This document shows, one piece after another, positions 17,920 to 35,978 of a stretch of 64,000 bases of DNA (positions are counted from its first letter, which is position 1; each line of letters begins with the position of its first letter). The position numbers and the translations under genes are program-made. The DNA comes from Salimicrobium halophilum (GTDB taxonomy: Bacteria > Bacillota > Bacilli > Bacillales > Halobacillaceae), in contig NZ_FNEV01000001.1 of assembly GCF_900100295.1 (NCBI RefSeq), positions 496,001 to 560,000 on the forward strand, read 5' to 3'. The notes under the pieces are model-generated. The model did no database searches, had not been told where the DNA came from, and saw only the letters and a list, made by a program, of their open reading frames with translations.

Positions 17920-19109
17920 AGGTCTCGGATCTCCCTGACGATCCGGTCCAGGATCTCTCTGGCTACATCCTGTTTTGAAAGAAGCGGCAACTTCTCTTCT
18001 TCTTTCCCCATCCAAATGACACGGTTTTCATCAGCACCGAATCCTGTCCCCGCCTCTGAAACGTCATTGACGACGATGGCATCGAGGTTCTTTTTATCCC
18101 GTTTCATTCTCCCGTATTCTTCCACATTCTGTGTTTCTGCGGCAAACCCTACGAGAAACTGGGTCGTCTTCTTCTTACCGAGTTCCTGTAAAATATCCGT
18201 CGTTCGTTCCATCTCCACTTCCCATTCTCCGTCTTTTTTCTTCATTTTATGGTCAAACGTAACAGCCGGACGGTAATCAGCGACAGCTGCCGTCTTAATG
18301 ACGATATCCTGATCCGGGAAGTGTTCCATGACACTCTCGTACATATCACGGGCAGACACAACATCAATTCTCTTTACATTCGGAGGGGTATCAAGAGTTA
18401 CCGGCCCGCTGATCAAGGTCACTTCAGCTCCCATTTCGGCAGCCTCTCTGGCCAATGCGTACCCCATTTTACCCGTGGAAGGGTTGGTGAAATAACGGAC
18501 AGGATCGATCTTTTCTCTTGTCGGTCCTGCTGTTATCAATAGTTTCCGGCCACTTAGCTGCCTTCTCCGATCCGTTTCCTTGCGCAGCACTTCTACAATG
18601 GTCTCCGGCTCTTCCAGTCTCCCTTTCCCCACGTACCCGCACGCCAGGTAACCATCTCCCGGTTCAATGAACTTGAATCCGAAACCGTCCAACTTCTTAA
18701 GATTCGCCATCACAGACGCGTGCTGGTACATGTGCACATTCATAGCAGGCGCTATGTATACACTCGCTTCCGTAGCCAGTAGTGTCGTTGTAAGCATATC
18801 ATCAGCGATTCCGTTTGCGAGTTTTCCAATAAGGTTAGCCGTGGCCGGAGCCAGTACAAACATATCGGCCCAGTCCGCCAGATCGATATGTTGTACACCA
18901 CTCGGATCCTGCTCTTCGAACGTATCATCGTACACCGGCTGGCGGGACAAAGCCTGAAATGTAGACGATCCTACAAACCATTTCGCATTTTCTGTCATAA
19001 TAACTTTCACGACTGCCCCTGACTGGGTCAGTTTACTTGTAAGAGCGGCCGCTTTATAAGCAGCAATACCGCCGGAAACCCCGAGCACAATTTTTTTGCC
19101 TTGAAGCAT
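17916..19109 (-). CDS. coaBC: Bifunctional phosphopantothenoylcysteine decarboxylase/synthetase CoaBC
   Basis: Two consecutive steps of coenzyme A synthesis. The N-terminal flavin-dependent CoaC decarboxylase (residues 1-185) shows LGVSGGIAAYKA, the PAMNVHMY signature and the Cys-bearing lid GYLACGYVGKGRLEEP. The C-terminal CoaB synthetase shows TAGPTREKIDPVRYFTNPSTGKMG and IKTAAVADYRP. 397 residues. The ATG is selected because AGGGAGGA lies 7 bases upstream; the open frame extends further without homology. It follows rpoZ after a terminator-like hairpin and overlaps priA. Confidence 0.96.
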   Translation of the reverse strand: MLQGKKIVLGVSGGIAAYKAAALTSKLTQSGAVVKVIMTENAKWFVGSSTFQALSRQPVYDDTFEEQDPSGVQHIDLADWADMFVLAPATANLIGKLANGIADDMLTTTLLATEASVYIAPAMNVHMYQHASVMANLKKLDGFGFKFIEPGDGYLACGYVGKGRLEEPETIVEVLRKETDRRRQLSGRKLLITAGPTREKIDPVRYFTNPSTGKMGYALAREAAEMGAEVTLISGPVTLDTPPNVKRIDVVSARDMYESVMEHFPDQDIVIKTAAVADYRPAVTFDHKMKKKDGEWEVEMERTTDILQELGKKKTTQFLVGFAAETQNVEEYGRMKRDKKNLDAIVVNDVSEAGTGFGADENRVIWMGKEEEKLPLLSKQDVAREILDRIVREIRDL

Positions 19110-19182
19110 GGATGATTCCTCCCTTGCTTGATATAAAGGACTAAACGGATCCCGTTGACTCTGGCCCTTCATCTATAACAAA

Positions 19183-19203
19183 AGCCGCGCTATAAACGCG
19201 GCT
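19183..19203 (-). terminator. Rho-independent terminator after rpoZ
   Basis: Minus strand AGCCGCG, seven-base loop, CGCGGCT then TTTGTTAT lies between rpoZ and coaBC. It may reduce rather than block readthrough, since coaBC has no obvious separate promoter. Confidence 0.7.
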
Positions 19204-19216
19204 CTTCCTTTGAATA

Positions 19217-20338
<1,122 letters not shown>

Positions 20339-20385
20339 AATTAGTATCCTCCCAACAAGTACTGCCTACAATTTTATTACCTTCT

Positions 20386-20415
20386 ATTATAGGCGAATGA
20401 CGGCTGATTTCTCAA
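20386..20415 (-). promoter_or_regulatory. sigma-A promoter of remA-gmk-rpoZ
   Basis: Minus strand TTGAGA (20410-20415) and TATAAT (20386-20391) are separated by 18 bases, with the remA TTG start about 48 bases downstream of the -10. Confidence 0.7.
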
Positions 20416-20555
20416 ATGATACGTCGGATTTTTCGGATTTACTTCCATTTACTTCTGTAACCACGACCTACAGTGTAACAAAAAAATTCGATTTGTGCGA
20501 TAGTTGAACGTACGTTTGTCTTCCGTGATATACTTGAGGGTGAGGTGAAGAATTT

Positions 20556-22274
20556 ATGGCATTCGATGGAATAGTAACACGCGCAATGGTTCACGAATTG
20601 AATAACGACTTGCAAACAGGAAGAATCACAAAAATATATCAGCCAACAGATACAGAACTCGTTTTTCAGGTGAGAAAAGACAGAACGAACCACTCTCTCT
20701 TAGTGTCAGCTCACTCCACCTACGCACGATTTCATTTAACGAAAGACAATTATGATAACCCGAAACAGCCTCCGATGCTGTGCATGCTTCTTCGGAAACA
20801 TCTCGTCGGAGGTTTCGTCGAGAGAATCGAGCAGATTGAGAATGAACGGATCGTCAACATCCAGATTCGCACCAAAAATGAAATCGGGGACGAAACGCTC
20901 AAAACGCTGGTCATCGAAATCATGGGCAAACATTCGAATATCATGCTTGTCGACCAGGAAGGCGGACATATCTTAGATAGCATCAAACATTTGCCTCCTG
21001 CTCAGAATACGTACCGTACGATTATGCCCGGACAACCTTATAAACAACCTCCGTCCCAGGGGAAAACCCACCCGCTTAAACTTACGGGAGAAGATATCGT
21101 CCGAAAGCTCGATTTCAATACCGGGAAAATGGACCGTCAGCTTCTTAACATCGTCATGGGCTTCTCTCCGCTCCTTACGAAAGAAATCGTTCATAAAGCG
21201 GGCCTCGGAGATACGTTCGGGTACAGTGAAGCTTATGAGCATGTGAGAAGTCTGATAGAGGCACATTCGTACACACCTGCTATTTATGAAAGAGATAAAG
21301 AAGTGTTTCACGTACTTCCTCTTGATCATCTGAAAGCAGAGAAAATGGTCTATGGATCTGTGAGTGAGATGCTCGATGCCTTTTATTCCGGGAAAGCCGA
21401 GCGGGACCGCATCAGACAACAGGCCGGGGATCTGCATCGCTTCCTGAAAAACGAAATCGATAAGAACCACCGTAAAATCAAAAAACACGAGGAAACCATC
21501 AAAAGATCGGAAGCAGCGGAGGATTACCAGAAACTCGGCGAACTTCTTACAGCTCATATGCACATGGTGAAACAAGGTGATGAGGAAGTGACAGTAACCG
21601 ACTATTATAAGGAAGACCAACCTGACCTGCTCATCACACTTAACCCGAACAAATCACCGAGCGAGAACGCCCAGAATTTCTTCAGGGATTACCAGAAGCT
21701 TAAGAATTCGAAGCTGTACGTAGAACAGGAAATCACCAAAGCGAAGCAGGAAATCGAATATTTGGAGCGCCTGCTGCAGCAGGTGGAATCCGCCCGTTCC
21801 GAGGACGTAGAAGAAATCCGTGAAGAATTAAGAGACGAGGGATACATGAAGAAGAAATCGAACCCTCGTAAACAGAAAAACAAGAAGAAAAAGCCGTCTC
21901 CTGAGAGATATGTCGCTACAGACGGAACCGAAATGTTCGTCGGTCGCAATAATCTTCAGAATGAATATGTAACAAGCCGTCTTGCCCATAAAGAGGACAT
22001 CTGGCTTCACGCGAAGGATATCCCGGGTTCTCACGTGGTAGTGAAAGACAATGAGCCGTCAGAGGATACGTTATTCGAAGCCGCTCAGCTGGCTGCCTAT
22101 TTCAGCAAGTTCCAGGCCTCTTCTTCGGTACCGATCGACTATACGAAGATCAAGCACGTCAAGAAGCCATCAGGCGCAAAACCCGGTTTCGTCACCTACG
22201 ATCACCAGAAAACGCTTTTTGTCACACCGGAAGAAAAGAACGTAAAACAATTAAAACGGAACGCATCCGTCTGA
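20556..22274 (+). CDS. rqcH: Ribosome-associated quality control factor RqcH (NFACT family)
   Basis: Binds obstructed 50S-peptidyl-tRNA complexes and adds C-terminal Ala tails as degradation signals. The 572-residue protein has NFACT-N (MAFDGIVTRAMVHEL..., to about 190), a helix-hairpin-helix region, a long charged coiled coil (about 270-430) and the NFACT-R domain with RNNLQNEYVTSRLAHKEDIWLHAKD and GSHVVV. The residue pair at positions 97-98 is Glu-Arg, whereas Asp97-Arg98 is reported as essential in B. subtilis RqcH. The ATG follows GAGGTGAAGAATTT. It is divergent from remA and converges on pyrE. TTGAAC and TATACT upstream form a weak promoter with long spacing. Confidence 0.95.
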   Translation: MAFDGIVTRAMVHELNNDLQTGRITKIYQPTDTELVFQVRKDRTNHSLLVSAHSTYARFHLTKDNYDNPKQPPMLCMLLRKHLVGGFVERIEQIENERIVNIQIRTKNEIGDETLKTLVIEIMGKHSNIMLVDQEGGHILDSIKHLPPAQNTYRTIMPGQPYKQPPSQGKTHPLKLTGEDIVRKLDFNTGKMDRQLLNIVMGFSPLLTKEIVHKAGLGDTFGYSEAYEHVRSLIEAHSYTPAIYERDKEVFHVLPLDHLKAEKMVYGSVSEMLDAFYSGKAERDRIRQQAGDLHRFLKNEIDKNHRKIKKHEETIKRSEAAEDYQKLGELLTAHMHMVKQGDEEVTVTDYYKEDQPDLLITLNPNKSPSENAQNFFRDYQKLKNSKLYVEQEITKAKQEIEYLERLLQQVESARSEDVEEIREELRDEGYMKKKSNPRKQKNKKKKPSPERYVATDGTEMFVGRNNLQNEYVTSRLAHKEDIWLHAKDIPGSHVVVKDNEPSEDTLFEAAQLAAYFSKFQASSSVPIDYTKIKHVKKPSGAKPGFVTYDHQKTLFVTPEEKNVKQLKRNASV

Positions 22275-22284
22275 TTATTCAATG

Positions 22285-22330
22285 AAAAAACCCGGATTTT
22301 TTCTGACTTTAGAAAAAATCCGGGTTTTTT
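22285..22330. terminator. long bidirectional terminator between rqcH and pyrE
   Basis: A nearly perfect inverted repeat of about 20 bases per arm (AAAAAACCCGGATTTTTTCT and its complement) has T-runs in both directions. It ends rqcH on plus and the pyr operon on minus; the pyrE stop is at its right border. Confidence 0.92.
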
Positions 22331-22331
22331 G

Positions 22332-22920
22332 TCATCTGTTTTCATTCATATCTTTCCGCCACTTCTTCAGCACCTCTTTTTCTTCTTCTTTGAGGTCCAG
22401 TGTTTCCATAAGTTCAGAATACGTGAGGAGAGAATCAAAAGCAAAGCCTGCTTCTTCAAAAGCATCAGCCGCTTGCGCCAGTTCATATGTAAAGATACTG
22501 AGCACCTTCTCCACCTTTACCCCTGCATCCTCCAACACCTTACCTGCTTCGATAGAAGAACCTCCTGTAGAAATCAGATCTTCGATGACTACAGCCTTCT
22601 GTCCTTCTCCGGCAACACCTTCGATTCTATTTTCCTTCCCATGACTCTTTTTAGAACCTCGGATATAAACCATAGGAAGTTGCAGTTCATCCGCCACCCA
22701 GGCAGCGTGAGGAATACCTGCAGTAGCACAACCGGCGATAAAATCGACCTTTTCAGGCAGCTGTCTGATTTTTTCGGAGAGCTGTTTGCCTACCAGGGTA
22801 CGTACATCAGGATAAGAAATGGTCAATCGATTGTCACAGTAAATCGGGGACTTGATTCCAGAGGTCCAGGTAAAAAGGTTTTTCGTATTTATTTGAATCG
22901 CACCGATATCACTAAGTCGC

Positions 22921-22934
<14 letters not shown>
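22332..22934 (-). CDS. pyrE: Orotate phosphoribosyltransferase
   Basis: Fifth step of UMP synthesis: orotate plus PRPP gives OMP. The 200-residue enzyme has FTWTSGIKSPIYCDNR near the N terminus, AGCATAGIPHAAWVAD, and the PRPP loop VVIEDLISTGGSS near residue 118. The ATG follows AAGGAGTTGGAAAGTA and overlaps the pyrF stop by 14 bases. It is the last gene of the pyr operon, ended by the shared terminator. Confidence 0.97.
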
Positions 22935-25247
<2,313 letters not shown>

Positions 25248-25251
<4 letters not shown>

Positions 25252-28200
25252 AGAAAGGTGCCTCCCTGATTCAGCAGTGGCCGGGATGTGAGACTCATGG
25301 AACGAAGCACGTCCACGGCTGCGGAAGCAGTATCTACGCTTGTGAAGCAGGCCTTGCCATACTCTACAGCTTCCCGTCTGATCCGGAAGCCGTCGGTATG
25401 AGCTTTTCGTTTTCGATTCAGCGTATTGACGACCATTTGTACTTTGTCTTCCCGGATGACCGAGAGCACGTCCTTTTCTTCTCCTACCTTGCCGACAGTA
25501 GTAACCGGTAATTGTCTGCTTTGAAGAAGGTCAGCTGTTCCTTCTGTCGCGAACAAATGGAACCCGAGGTCTACGAGAGAAGTCGCGAGAGGAATGATTT
25601 CTTCTTTATCCTTATCCGCCACTGTCAACAGCACACTCCCGTGATCAGGGATGGAAAGTCCAGCTGCGAGCATTCCTTTGTACAACGCTTTTTCAAGTGT
25701 TTCGTCGTATCCGATGACTTCTCCGGTCGATTTCATTTCCGGTCCGAGGGTTGTATCAACACTTCTCAGCTTCTCGAAGGAAAAGACAGGAACTTTCACA
25801 TAAACTCCTTCTCGTTCTTTGGCCACTCCTGTTCCATACCCTTCTTCTTTCAAAGTGCCATTCATCATCATCTTCGTCGCAAGTTGTGCCATTTGTATGC
25901 CGGTGATTTTACTGAGGAAAGGAACGGTACGACTCGCTCTTGGATTCACCTCAAGCACATACACCTGTTCTTCATGGACGACGAACTGAATGTTGATCAG
26001 TCCTTTCAATGGCAAATTCCTGGCGATTTTCACCGTCGCTTCTTCGAGTTGCTTTTTCACTTCTTCAGAAAGTCGCTTCGGAGGATAAACGGCCATAGAG
26101 TCTCCGGAGTGAACGCCGGCACGTTCAATGTGTTCCATAATACCTGGAATCAGTACATCCGTACCGTCCGTAATCGCGTCGACTTCCACCTCTTTGCCTG
26201 TGACGTACTTGTCGATCAGAACAGGGTGACCATTGGAAACGAAACGCGTGAGATAATGAGCCAATTCCTCTCTGGAATAAACGATTTCCATCGCTCTTCC
26301 ACCAAGGACATAGGATGGCCGGACCAGTACCGGATATCCTATCGCTTCTGCAACCTGGTATGCTTCTTCTTTTTCTTCCACACTCTTTCCACCGGGATGC
26401 TTCACATCAAGGTCGTTCAAAAGCTGCTCGAAGGAATCGCGATCTTCCGTTGCCTGAATGGATTCGATGGTTGTTCCAAGAATGGAAACGCCTTGTGCTT
26501 CGAGCCCATCTGCGAGATTCACAGCCGTCTGACCACCGAACTGGACGATTACCCCTTCCGGCTTCTCAAGATCGATGACATTCATGACATCTTCAACGGT
26601 GAGCGGTTCGAAGTAAAGCTTATCGGAAACACTGAAGTCCGTCGACACCGTTTCAGGGTTGTTGTTGATGATGATCGCTTCATACCCCATCTCTTTCAGG
26701 GCAAGAACCGAATGTACCGTGGCATAATCGAATTCGACACCCTGACCGATACGGATCGGGCCGGATCCGATGACGAGCACTTTCTTATTATCGGTAACGT
26801 CTGATTCGTTGAATGCTTCATACGTTGAGTAGAAGTAAGGAGTCTGCGACTCGAATTCTCCTGCGCAAGTGTCTACCATCTTATAAACCGGCACGATTCC
26901 TTCTTCTCTTCTCATCTCCGTGATGCGTCCCGCTGTCGTTTTCAATACGCGGGCCAGCTGCGTGTCGGAGAACCCTTTCTGTTTGGCGAGATGGACCCGC
27001 TCGTTGCTCCAGCCTTCCTGTTGAAGCTCTTTTTCCAGAAGGAGAATCGTCTCGAATTTACGCAGGAAGAACCAGTCGATTTTCGTTTTATCATGAATCT
27101 CCGCAAGGTCCATTCCTCTGCGTATCGCTTCCGCAAGTACAAACAATCGGCGATCATCGGCACGCTGCATGTGTTCTTTCAGTTTCTCTTCGGAGAAGGA
27201 CTCGAAAACCGGATCATAAAAGTCTCCATCCGTCTGCTCAAGGGAACGCACCCCTTTGAGAAGTGCCTCCTCGAGGGTTCTCCCCATCGCCATAACTTCC
27301 CCGGTCGCTTTCATTTGCGTGCCGAGTATCCGATTCCCGTCTTCGAATTTATCGAACGGCCAGCGGGGAATTTTACAAACGACATAATCAAGAGATGGTT
27401 CAAAACAGGCATAGGTGGTTTCCGTTACCGGATTTCTGATCTCGTCCAGCGTCATGCCGACGGCTATCTTAGCGGCTATCTTCGCGATCGGGTATCCGGT
27501 CGCTTTCGAAGCTAAAGCAGAAGATCTGCTGACACGAGGATTCACTTCAATGACATAATAGTCGAAGCTCTCTGGATCCATAGCCAGTTGCACGTTACAG
27601 CCACCTTCAATCCCCAGCGAGCGGATGATTTCTGTAGAGGCGTTCCGTAACACTTGAAAGTCACGGTCGCTCAACGTCTGTGTAGGTGCCACGACAATAG
27701 AGTCTCCGGTGTGAATGCCTACAGGATCGATATTTTCCATCGAACAGACGATGATGCAATTGTCTCTTTTATCTCGCATCACTTCCATCTCGACCTCTTT
27801 GAAGCCGGCGATGTTCTTCTCGATCAGACATTGATGGACCGGGGAGAAATCAAGTCCTGCTCTTACCGTCTGTCTCAATTCCTCTTCATCGTTACAGATA
27901 CCACCCCCGGCACCTCCCATCGTATAAGCAGGTCGTACGATCACCGGGTATCCGATATGAGAAGCAGAAGCAACCGCCTCGTCCGCGGATGAAACGATGT
28001 CACTTTCCGGTACCGGCTGGCCTATTTCCCGCATAAGAGAACGGAATAGTTCCCTATCTTCTGCTTTCTGGATAGCATCAAGGCTTGTTCCCAGAAGACG
28101 GACATCCATTTCCTTCAAAATACCAGTATCATTAAGCTCCACCGCAAGGTTAAGACCGATTTGCCCGCCAAGCGTAGGAAGGATCGCATCAGGGCGTTCT

Positions 28201-28439
28201 TTCCGAATGATTTTGGATAAGAATTCTACTGTGAGCGGCTCCATGTACACCTGATCGGCGAAAGTATAGTCCGTCATGATCGTTGCCGGGTTCGAGTTTG
28301 CCAGAATCACTTCGTACCCTTCTTCTTTTAAAGACTGGCAGGCCTGGGTTCCGGAATAGTCGAACTCTGCCGCCTGTCCGATAACGATCGGGCCGGACCC
28401 GATGACGAGTATTTTTTGAATGGATTTCTCTTCAGACAT
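25248..28439 (-). CDS. carB: Carbamoyl-phosphate synthase large subunit (PyrAB)
   Basis: Makes carbamoyl phosphate from bicarbonate, ATP and glutamine-derived ammonia. The 1063 residues comprise two homologous ATP-grasp halves: the first starts [21 protein letters not shown], the second (about residue 555) [20 protein letters not shown], each with [19 protein letters not shown] and [24 protein letters not shown] motifs. The C-terminal MGS-like regulatory domain (about 930 onward) carries [10 protein letters not shown]. It overlaps carA by 8 bases and pyrK by 4. As the only carB here and within the pyr operon it is the pyrimidine form. Confidence 0.98.
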
Positions 28440-29513
28440 TCGTTTTCTCCCCTTTCTCCTTGCGAACCAAAGCTAAGAATTCTTCAAAAAGGTGCCCGGT
28501 ATCTTCAGGTCCGGGTGTGCTTTCAGGATGGTACTGCACCGAAAACACCGGATATGCAGAATGCTTCAGTCCTTCGACGGTCTGGTCATTCAATGAATAT
28601 TGAGTGACTTCAAGTTCAGTTGACATAATTGTATTATCGTCTACTGAATACCCATGGTTCTGAGAAGTCATAAACGTCCGTTTGCTTTTCTTATCGAAAA
28701 CGGGCTGGTTTACTCCGCGGTGACCGAAGTGCAACTTGTGTGTCGTTGCTCCACAGGCTCTTGCAATGATCTGGTGACCCATGCACACTCCGAAAATCGG
28801 AACCCGGCCGATCAATTGCTTCACGGTTTCCGTCGCTTCAGGAATATCTGCAGGGTTTCCGGGACCATTTGATAGAAACACTCCGTCCGGCTTCTGTCTC
28901 AGAATTTCGTCTGCAGACGTGTCGTAGGGAACGACCGTTACGTGACAATTTCTTTCCGTAAAGGCGCGCAGCAAACCGTTTTTCATTCCGTAATCGACGA
29001 TGGTGATACGTTCTCCCCGATTAGGGATGACGTAGGGTTTGTCTGCAGATACGGTTTCCACCTGATTGTGAGGCAGATCCGTTTCTTTCATTTGCTTCAC
29101 CGCTTCTTCTGTAGAGAAGGACTCGTCGACAATCATTGCTTTCATCGTCCCATTTTCCCTGATGATTTTGGTAAGTTGCCTTGTATCTACTCCGCTTATG
29201 CCAGGGATATCTCGTGCCTTCAAAAATTCATCCATCGACTCTTCGTTGCGGAAATTCGATGGGAACTCACAGTGCTCCTTCACGACCACCCCGAATAGAG
29301 AAGGAAAAATCGTTTCGAAATCATCCCGGTTGATTCCATAATTCCCGATCAAGGGATAGGTGAATGTTATAATCTGTCCGCAGTAGGAAGGGTCGGACAT
29401 GACCTCCTGGTACCCGGTCATACCGGTCTGGAATACGATTTCTCCGAAAACGGACCGCTCACTACCGAACCCGTTCCCATTCATTACTGTCCCGTCTTCA
29501 AGAATCAGTTTTC

Positions 29514-29517
<4 letters not shown>
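28432..29517 (-). CDS. carA: Carbamoyl-phosphate synthase small subunit (PyrAA)
   Basis: Glutaminase subunit supplying ammonia to CarB. The class I amidotransferase domain has the nucleophile elbow [16 protein letters not shown] and the His-Glu pair in [11 protein letters not shown]. About 361 residues. The ATG of [14 protein letters not shown] overlaps the pyrC stop (ATGA), with GGAAGGAAAA in front. It is cotranscribed with carB. Confidence 0.97.
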
Positions 29518-33031
<3,514 letters not shown>

Positions 33032-33068
33032 CGTTATATCCTCCTTTTGGTAATAAGCATCTGGACAT

Positions 33069-33104
33069 TAAAAAAACCTCTTTGCTTCAATAAGCAAAGA
33101 GGTT
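33069..33104 (-). terminator. attenuator terminator upstream of uraA
   Basis: Minus strand AACCTCTTTGCTTA and its complement form a hairpin followed by TTTTTTTAA in the pyrR-uraA gap. With the PyrR-binding loop 40 bases upstream it forms a classical pyr attenuator; when UMP is high, PyrR holds the anti-antiterminator and this hairpin stops transcription. Confidence 0.88.
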
Positions 33105-33145
33105 CGGTTACAGGTACAGCTATCCACGTATCCTGTCACTCTTTA

Positions 33146-33177
33146 CCTTTGAAGCCTCACGGGACGTTCATTAAAGG
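33146..33177 (-). promoter_or_regulatory. PyrR-binding loop (anti-antiterminator) before uraA
   Basis: Minus strand stem CCTTTAA/CAAAGG encloses CGTCCCGTGAGGCT, matching the PyrR consensus ARUCCNGNGAGGYU at all but the first base, including hexaloop CCGUGA. Confidence 0.9.
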
Positions 33178-33187
33178 TACGTTTTAT

Positions 33188-33876
<689 letters not shown>

Positions 33877-33880
<4 letters not shown>

Positions 33881-34785
33881 CCGGATTCACTCAATTCATT
33901 CAGTGCTTCCTGGAACTCTTCCGGAGGTTCGACAGTAAAACGAAGTTGGTCTCCGGTTGCAGGATGGGTGAACCCTAGCGTTCCGGCATGAAGTGCCTGT
34001 CCTGGAAGGGCCAGTGTCTTTCTCGGTCCGTACTTCGGATCACCTGCGAGTGGATGCTCAATGTAGCGCATGTGCACACGTATCTGATGAGTACGTCCTG
34101 TTTCCAATCGGCAGGTGAGATGTGTAAAATCTGCAAAGCGTTTCTTTACAGTGAAATGTGTGACCGCGTCTTTACCGCCTTCGATTACAGCCATTCGCTG
34201 ACGCTCCTTGGGGTCGCGTCCTATGGGAGCATCAATCGTACCATGATCATGAGCCACGACGCCATGTACAATCGCTTCATAGGTGCGTTCCACGGTCTTG
34301 TCCTGCAACTGTTCAGCTAAACTCTGATGAGCCTTATCATTCTTGGCAACCATTAGAAGTCCGCTTGTATCCTTGTCGATACGATGAACAATTCCCGGAC
34401 GTTCCACTCCGTTTATCCCTGACAAATCGTCACAGTAGTAGAGGAGGCCATTTACCAGTGTACCACTATAGTGACCGGCAGATGGATGCACCACCATGCC
34501 TGCAGGTTTGTTTACAACGAGCATATGCTCATCTTCGTAAACGATTTCGAGAGGTATATTTTCCTTTTCAATCGTCGCCGGCTTGACTTCAGGAACGCTC
34601 CACTCCACTTGATCACCAGGTTGGAGCTTATAATTGCTTTTCACATGTCTTCCGTTCACCGACACGTGATGTTCTTTGATCCATTGCTGAACCTGAGCAC
34701 GGGATACGTCTTCCAGTGCTTCACTCAGCCATTTATCAATTCGTTCTGATTTGTCTTCTTCCGTTACCACCATCTGTTCACTCAT
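33877..34785 (-). CDS. rluD: RluD-family 23S rRNA pseudouridine synthase (YlyB)
   Basis: RluA/RluD-family pseudouridine synthase, expected to modify 23S rRNA. The N-terminal S4 RNA-binding domain ([23 protein letters not shown], to about residue 75) precedes the catalytic domain with [19 protein letters not shown], whose Asp in RIDKDTSG is the nucleophile (near residue 140). 302 residues. The ATG follows GGAGGCAAAATCATC and overlaps the lspA stop. Target site is not deducible with certainty. Confidence 0.93.
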
Positions 34786-35255
34786 GATGATTTTGCCTCC
34801 TTCTGTTTCTTCTCTTCCATTAATGTCGCAATAAGAAACAGAATGACACCGATGGTCAAAGATGCGTCTGCGACATTGAATATCGGATAATTATAGCTAC
34901 CAATGTACATATCGACGAAATCGACGACCTCTTTGCGGAAGAGACGATCGATGAAATTACCGATGGCTCCCGCAAGCAATAAGGCCAGAGCAACTCCAGT
35001 CGCTTTATTTTCTTTTCCTTGTGTATGCAAATAATAAATCAGAAATGCCACGATAATGACTGTAATGATGTAAAAGAAGGTCATCTGCCCCTGGAGAATC
35101 CCCCATGCTGCCCCCTCATTCCTGTGAGAAGTCAGATAAAGGAAAGAATCCACTACCGGAACCTGTTCTCCAACGTCCATCAATACGGTTACGAGCCACT
35201 TCGTGATCTGATCAATAGCGATTATCAGTAAAGACAACCCATAGAACCAAATCAT
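34782..35255 (-). CDS. lspA: Lipoprotein signal peptidase II
   Basis: Membrane aspartyl protease that removes signal peptides from prolipoproteins after lipidation. Four hydrophobic segments over 157 residues; the catalytic dyad lies in [12 protein letters not shown] and [14 protein letters not shown]. The ATG follows GGATGGAGGATAACT. In B. subtilis ileS-ylyA precede it; here the upstream gene is divIVA, separated by a terminator. TATGATACAAT in the gap may serve as its -10. Confidence 0.96.
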   Translation of the reverse strand: MIWFYGLSLLIIAIDQITKWLVTVLMDVGEQVPVVDSFLYLTSHRNEGAAWGILQGQMTFFYIITVIIVAFLIYYLHTQGKENKATGVALALLLAGAIGNFIDRLFRKEVVDFVDMYIGSYNYPIFNVADASLTIGVILFLIATLMEEKKQKEAKSS

Positions 35256-35324
35256 AGTTATCCTCCATCCATATATTATCCGTCCTTATTGTATCATAAA
35301 AGAAGAAGCGCCTCTTCTCCCTCG

Positions 35325-35358
35325 AAAAAAAGCCTTTCTCTATAGGAGAAAAGGCTTT
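35325..35358 (-). terminator. Rho-independent terminator after divIVA
   Basis: Minus strand AAAAGCCTTTTCTCC, TATA loop, GAGAAAGGCTTTTTTT lies just past the divIVA stop and separates the division genes from lspA. Confidence 0.85.
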
Positions 35359-35364
35359 TCTCTC

Positions 35365-35877
35365 TTACCTGTTGGATGGACTGTACTCCTGTTCAAGCTG
35401 GTCGGATTCGACTTCCTCTTCAAAAAGACGATCCCAGTCATCGTTCTCGATCATGTCGATTTGAGCTTCCACTAGCATACGTAGCCGCGTCTTGAATACT
35501 TTCGCCTGCTTCTTCATCTCTTCGACCTCTATGGAGATACGTCGGGACTTTTCGAGAGCATCGTTGACGATACGATCCGCATTCTTCTCCGCTTCTTTTA
35601 TGATCAACTTCGATTCCTTATTCGCATTCCCTTTCACCTCTTCAGCGGTTTCCTGGGCAACGAGGATCGATTTATTCAACGTCTCTTCGATATTGCTGAA
35701 GTGTCCCAGCCGTTCATTCAGCCTTTCCACTTCTCCTTCCAACTCTTTCTTCTGACGTATGACCACTTCGTAATCTTTGATCACCTGGTCAAGGAACTCA
35801 TTCACTTCATCTTCATCATACCCGCGAAACCCGCGCGTAAATTCTTTATTATTGATATCAAGCGGTGTTAATGGCAC
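35365..35877 (-). CDS. divIVA: Cell division site/polar scaffold DivIVA
   Basis: Coiled-coil protein that binds negatively curved membrane at septa and poles, recruiting MinJ/MinCD and, during sporulation, RacA. The N-terminal lipid-binding domain reads MPLTPLDINNKEFTRGFRGY (DEDEVNEFLDQV follows), then a long coiled coil with GHFSNIEETLNKSILVAQETAE and EAEKNADRIVNDAL. About 170 residues. The start is GTG giving MPLTP, with AGGAGG eight bases upstream; a GTG three codons earlier overlaps that site. It ends the ylm cluster. Confidence 0.96.
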   Translation of the reverse strand: MPLTPLDINNKEFTRGFRGYDEDEVNEFLDQVIKDYEVVIRQKKELEGEVERLNERLGHFSNIEETLNKSILVAQETAEEVKGNANKESKLIIKEAEKNADRIVNDALEKSRRISIEVEEMKKQAKVFKTRLRMLVEAQIDMIENDDWDRLFEEEVESDQLEQEYSPSNR

Positions 35878-35978
35878 ACCAGGCACCTCCTCGATCTCTT
35901 TAATCTATATACTTTATTCGACAAAACTAAGGAACTTCCTGCCCGGTTGGACAGATCTCTCCTCAAATGTTTCACAAG

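Noticed and set aside
25512-26804. 430-codon plus-strand open frame
   Set aside because: It is antisense to carB, lacks homology and has a His/Phe/Arg-rich composition typical of a shadow frame.
35256-35364. T-box or ileS remnant in the divIVA-lspA gap
   Set aside because: No T-box core sequence or coding similarity; just a terminator and a possible -10.
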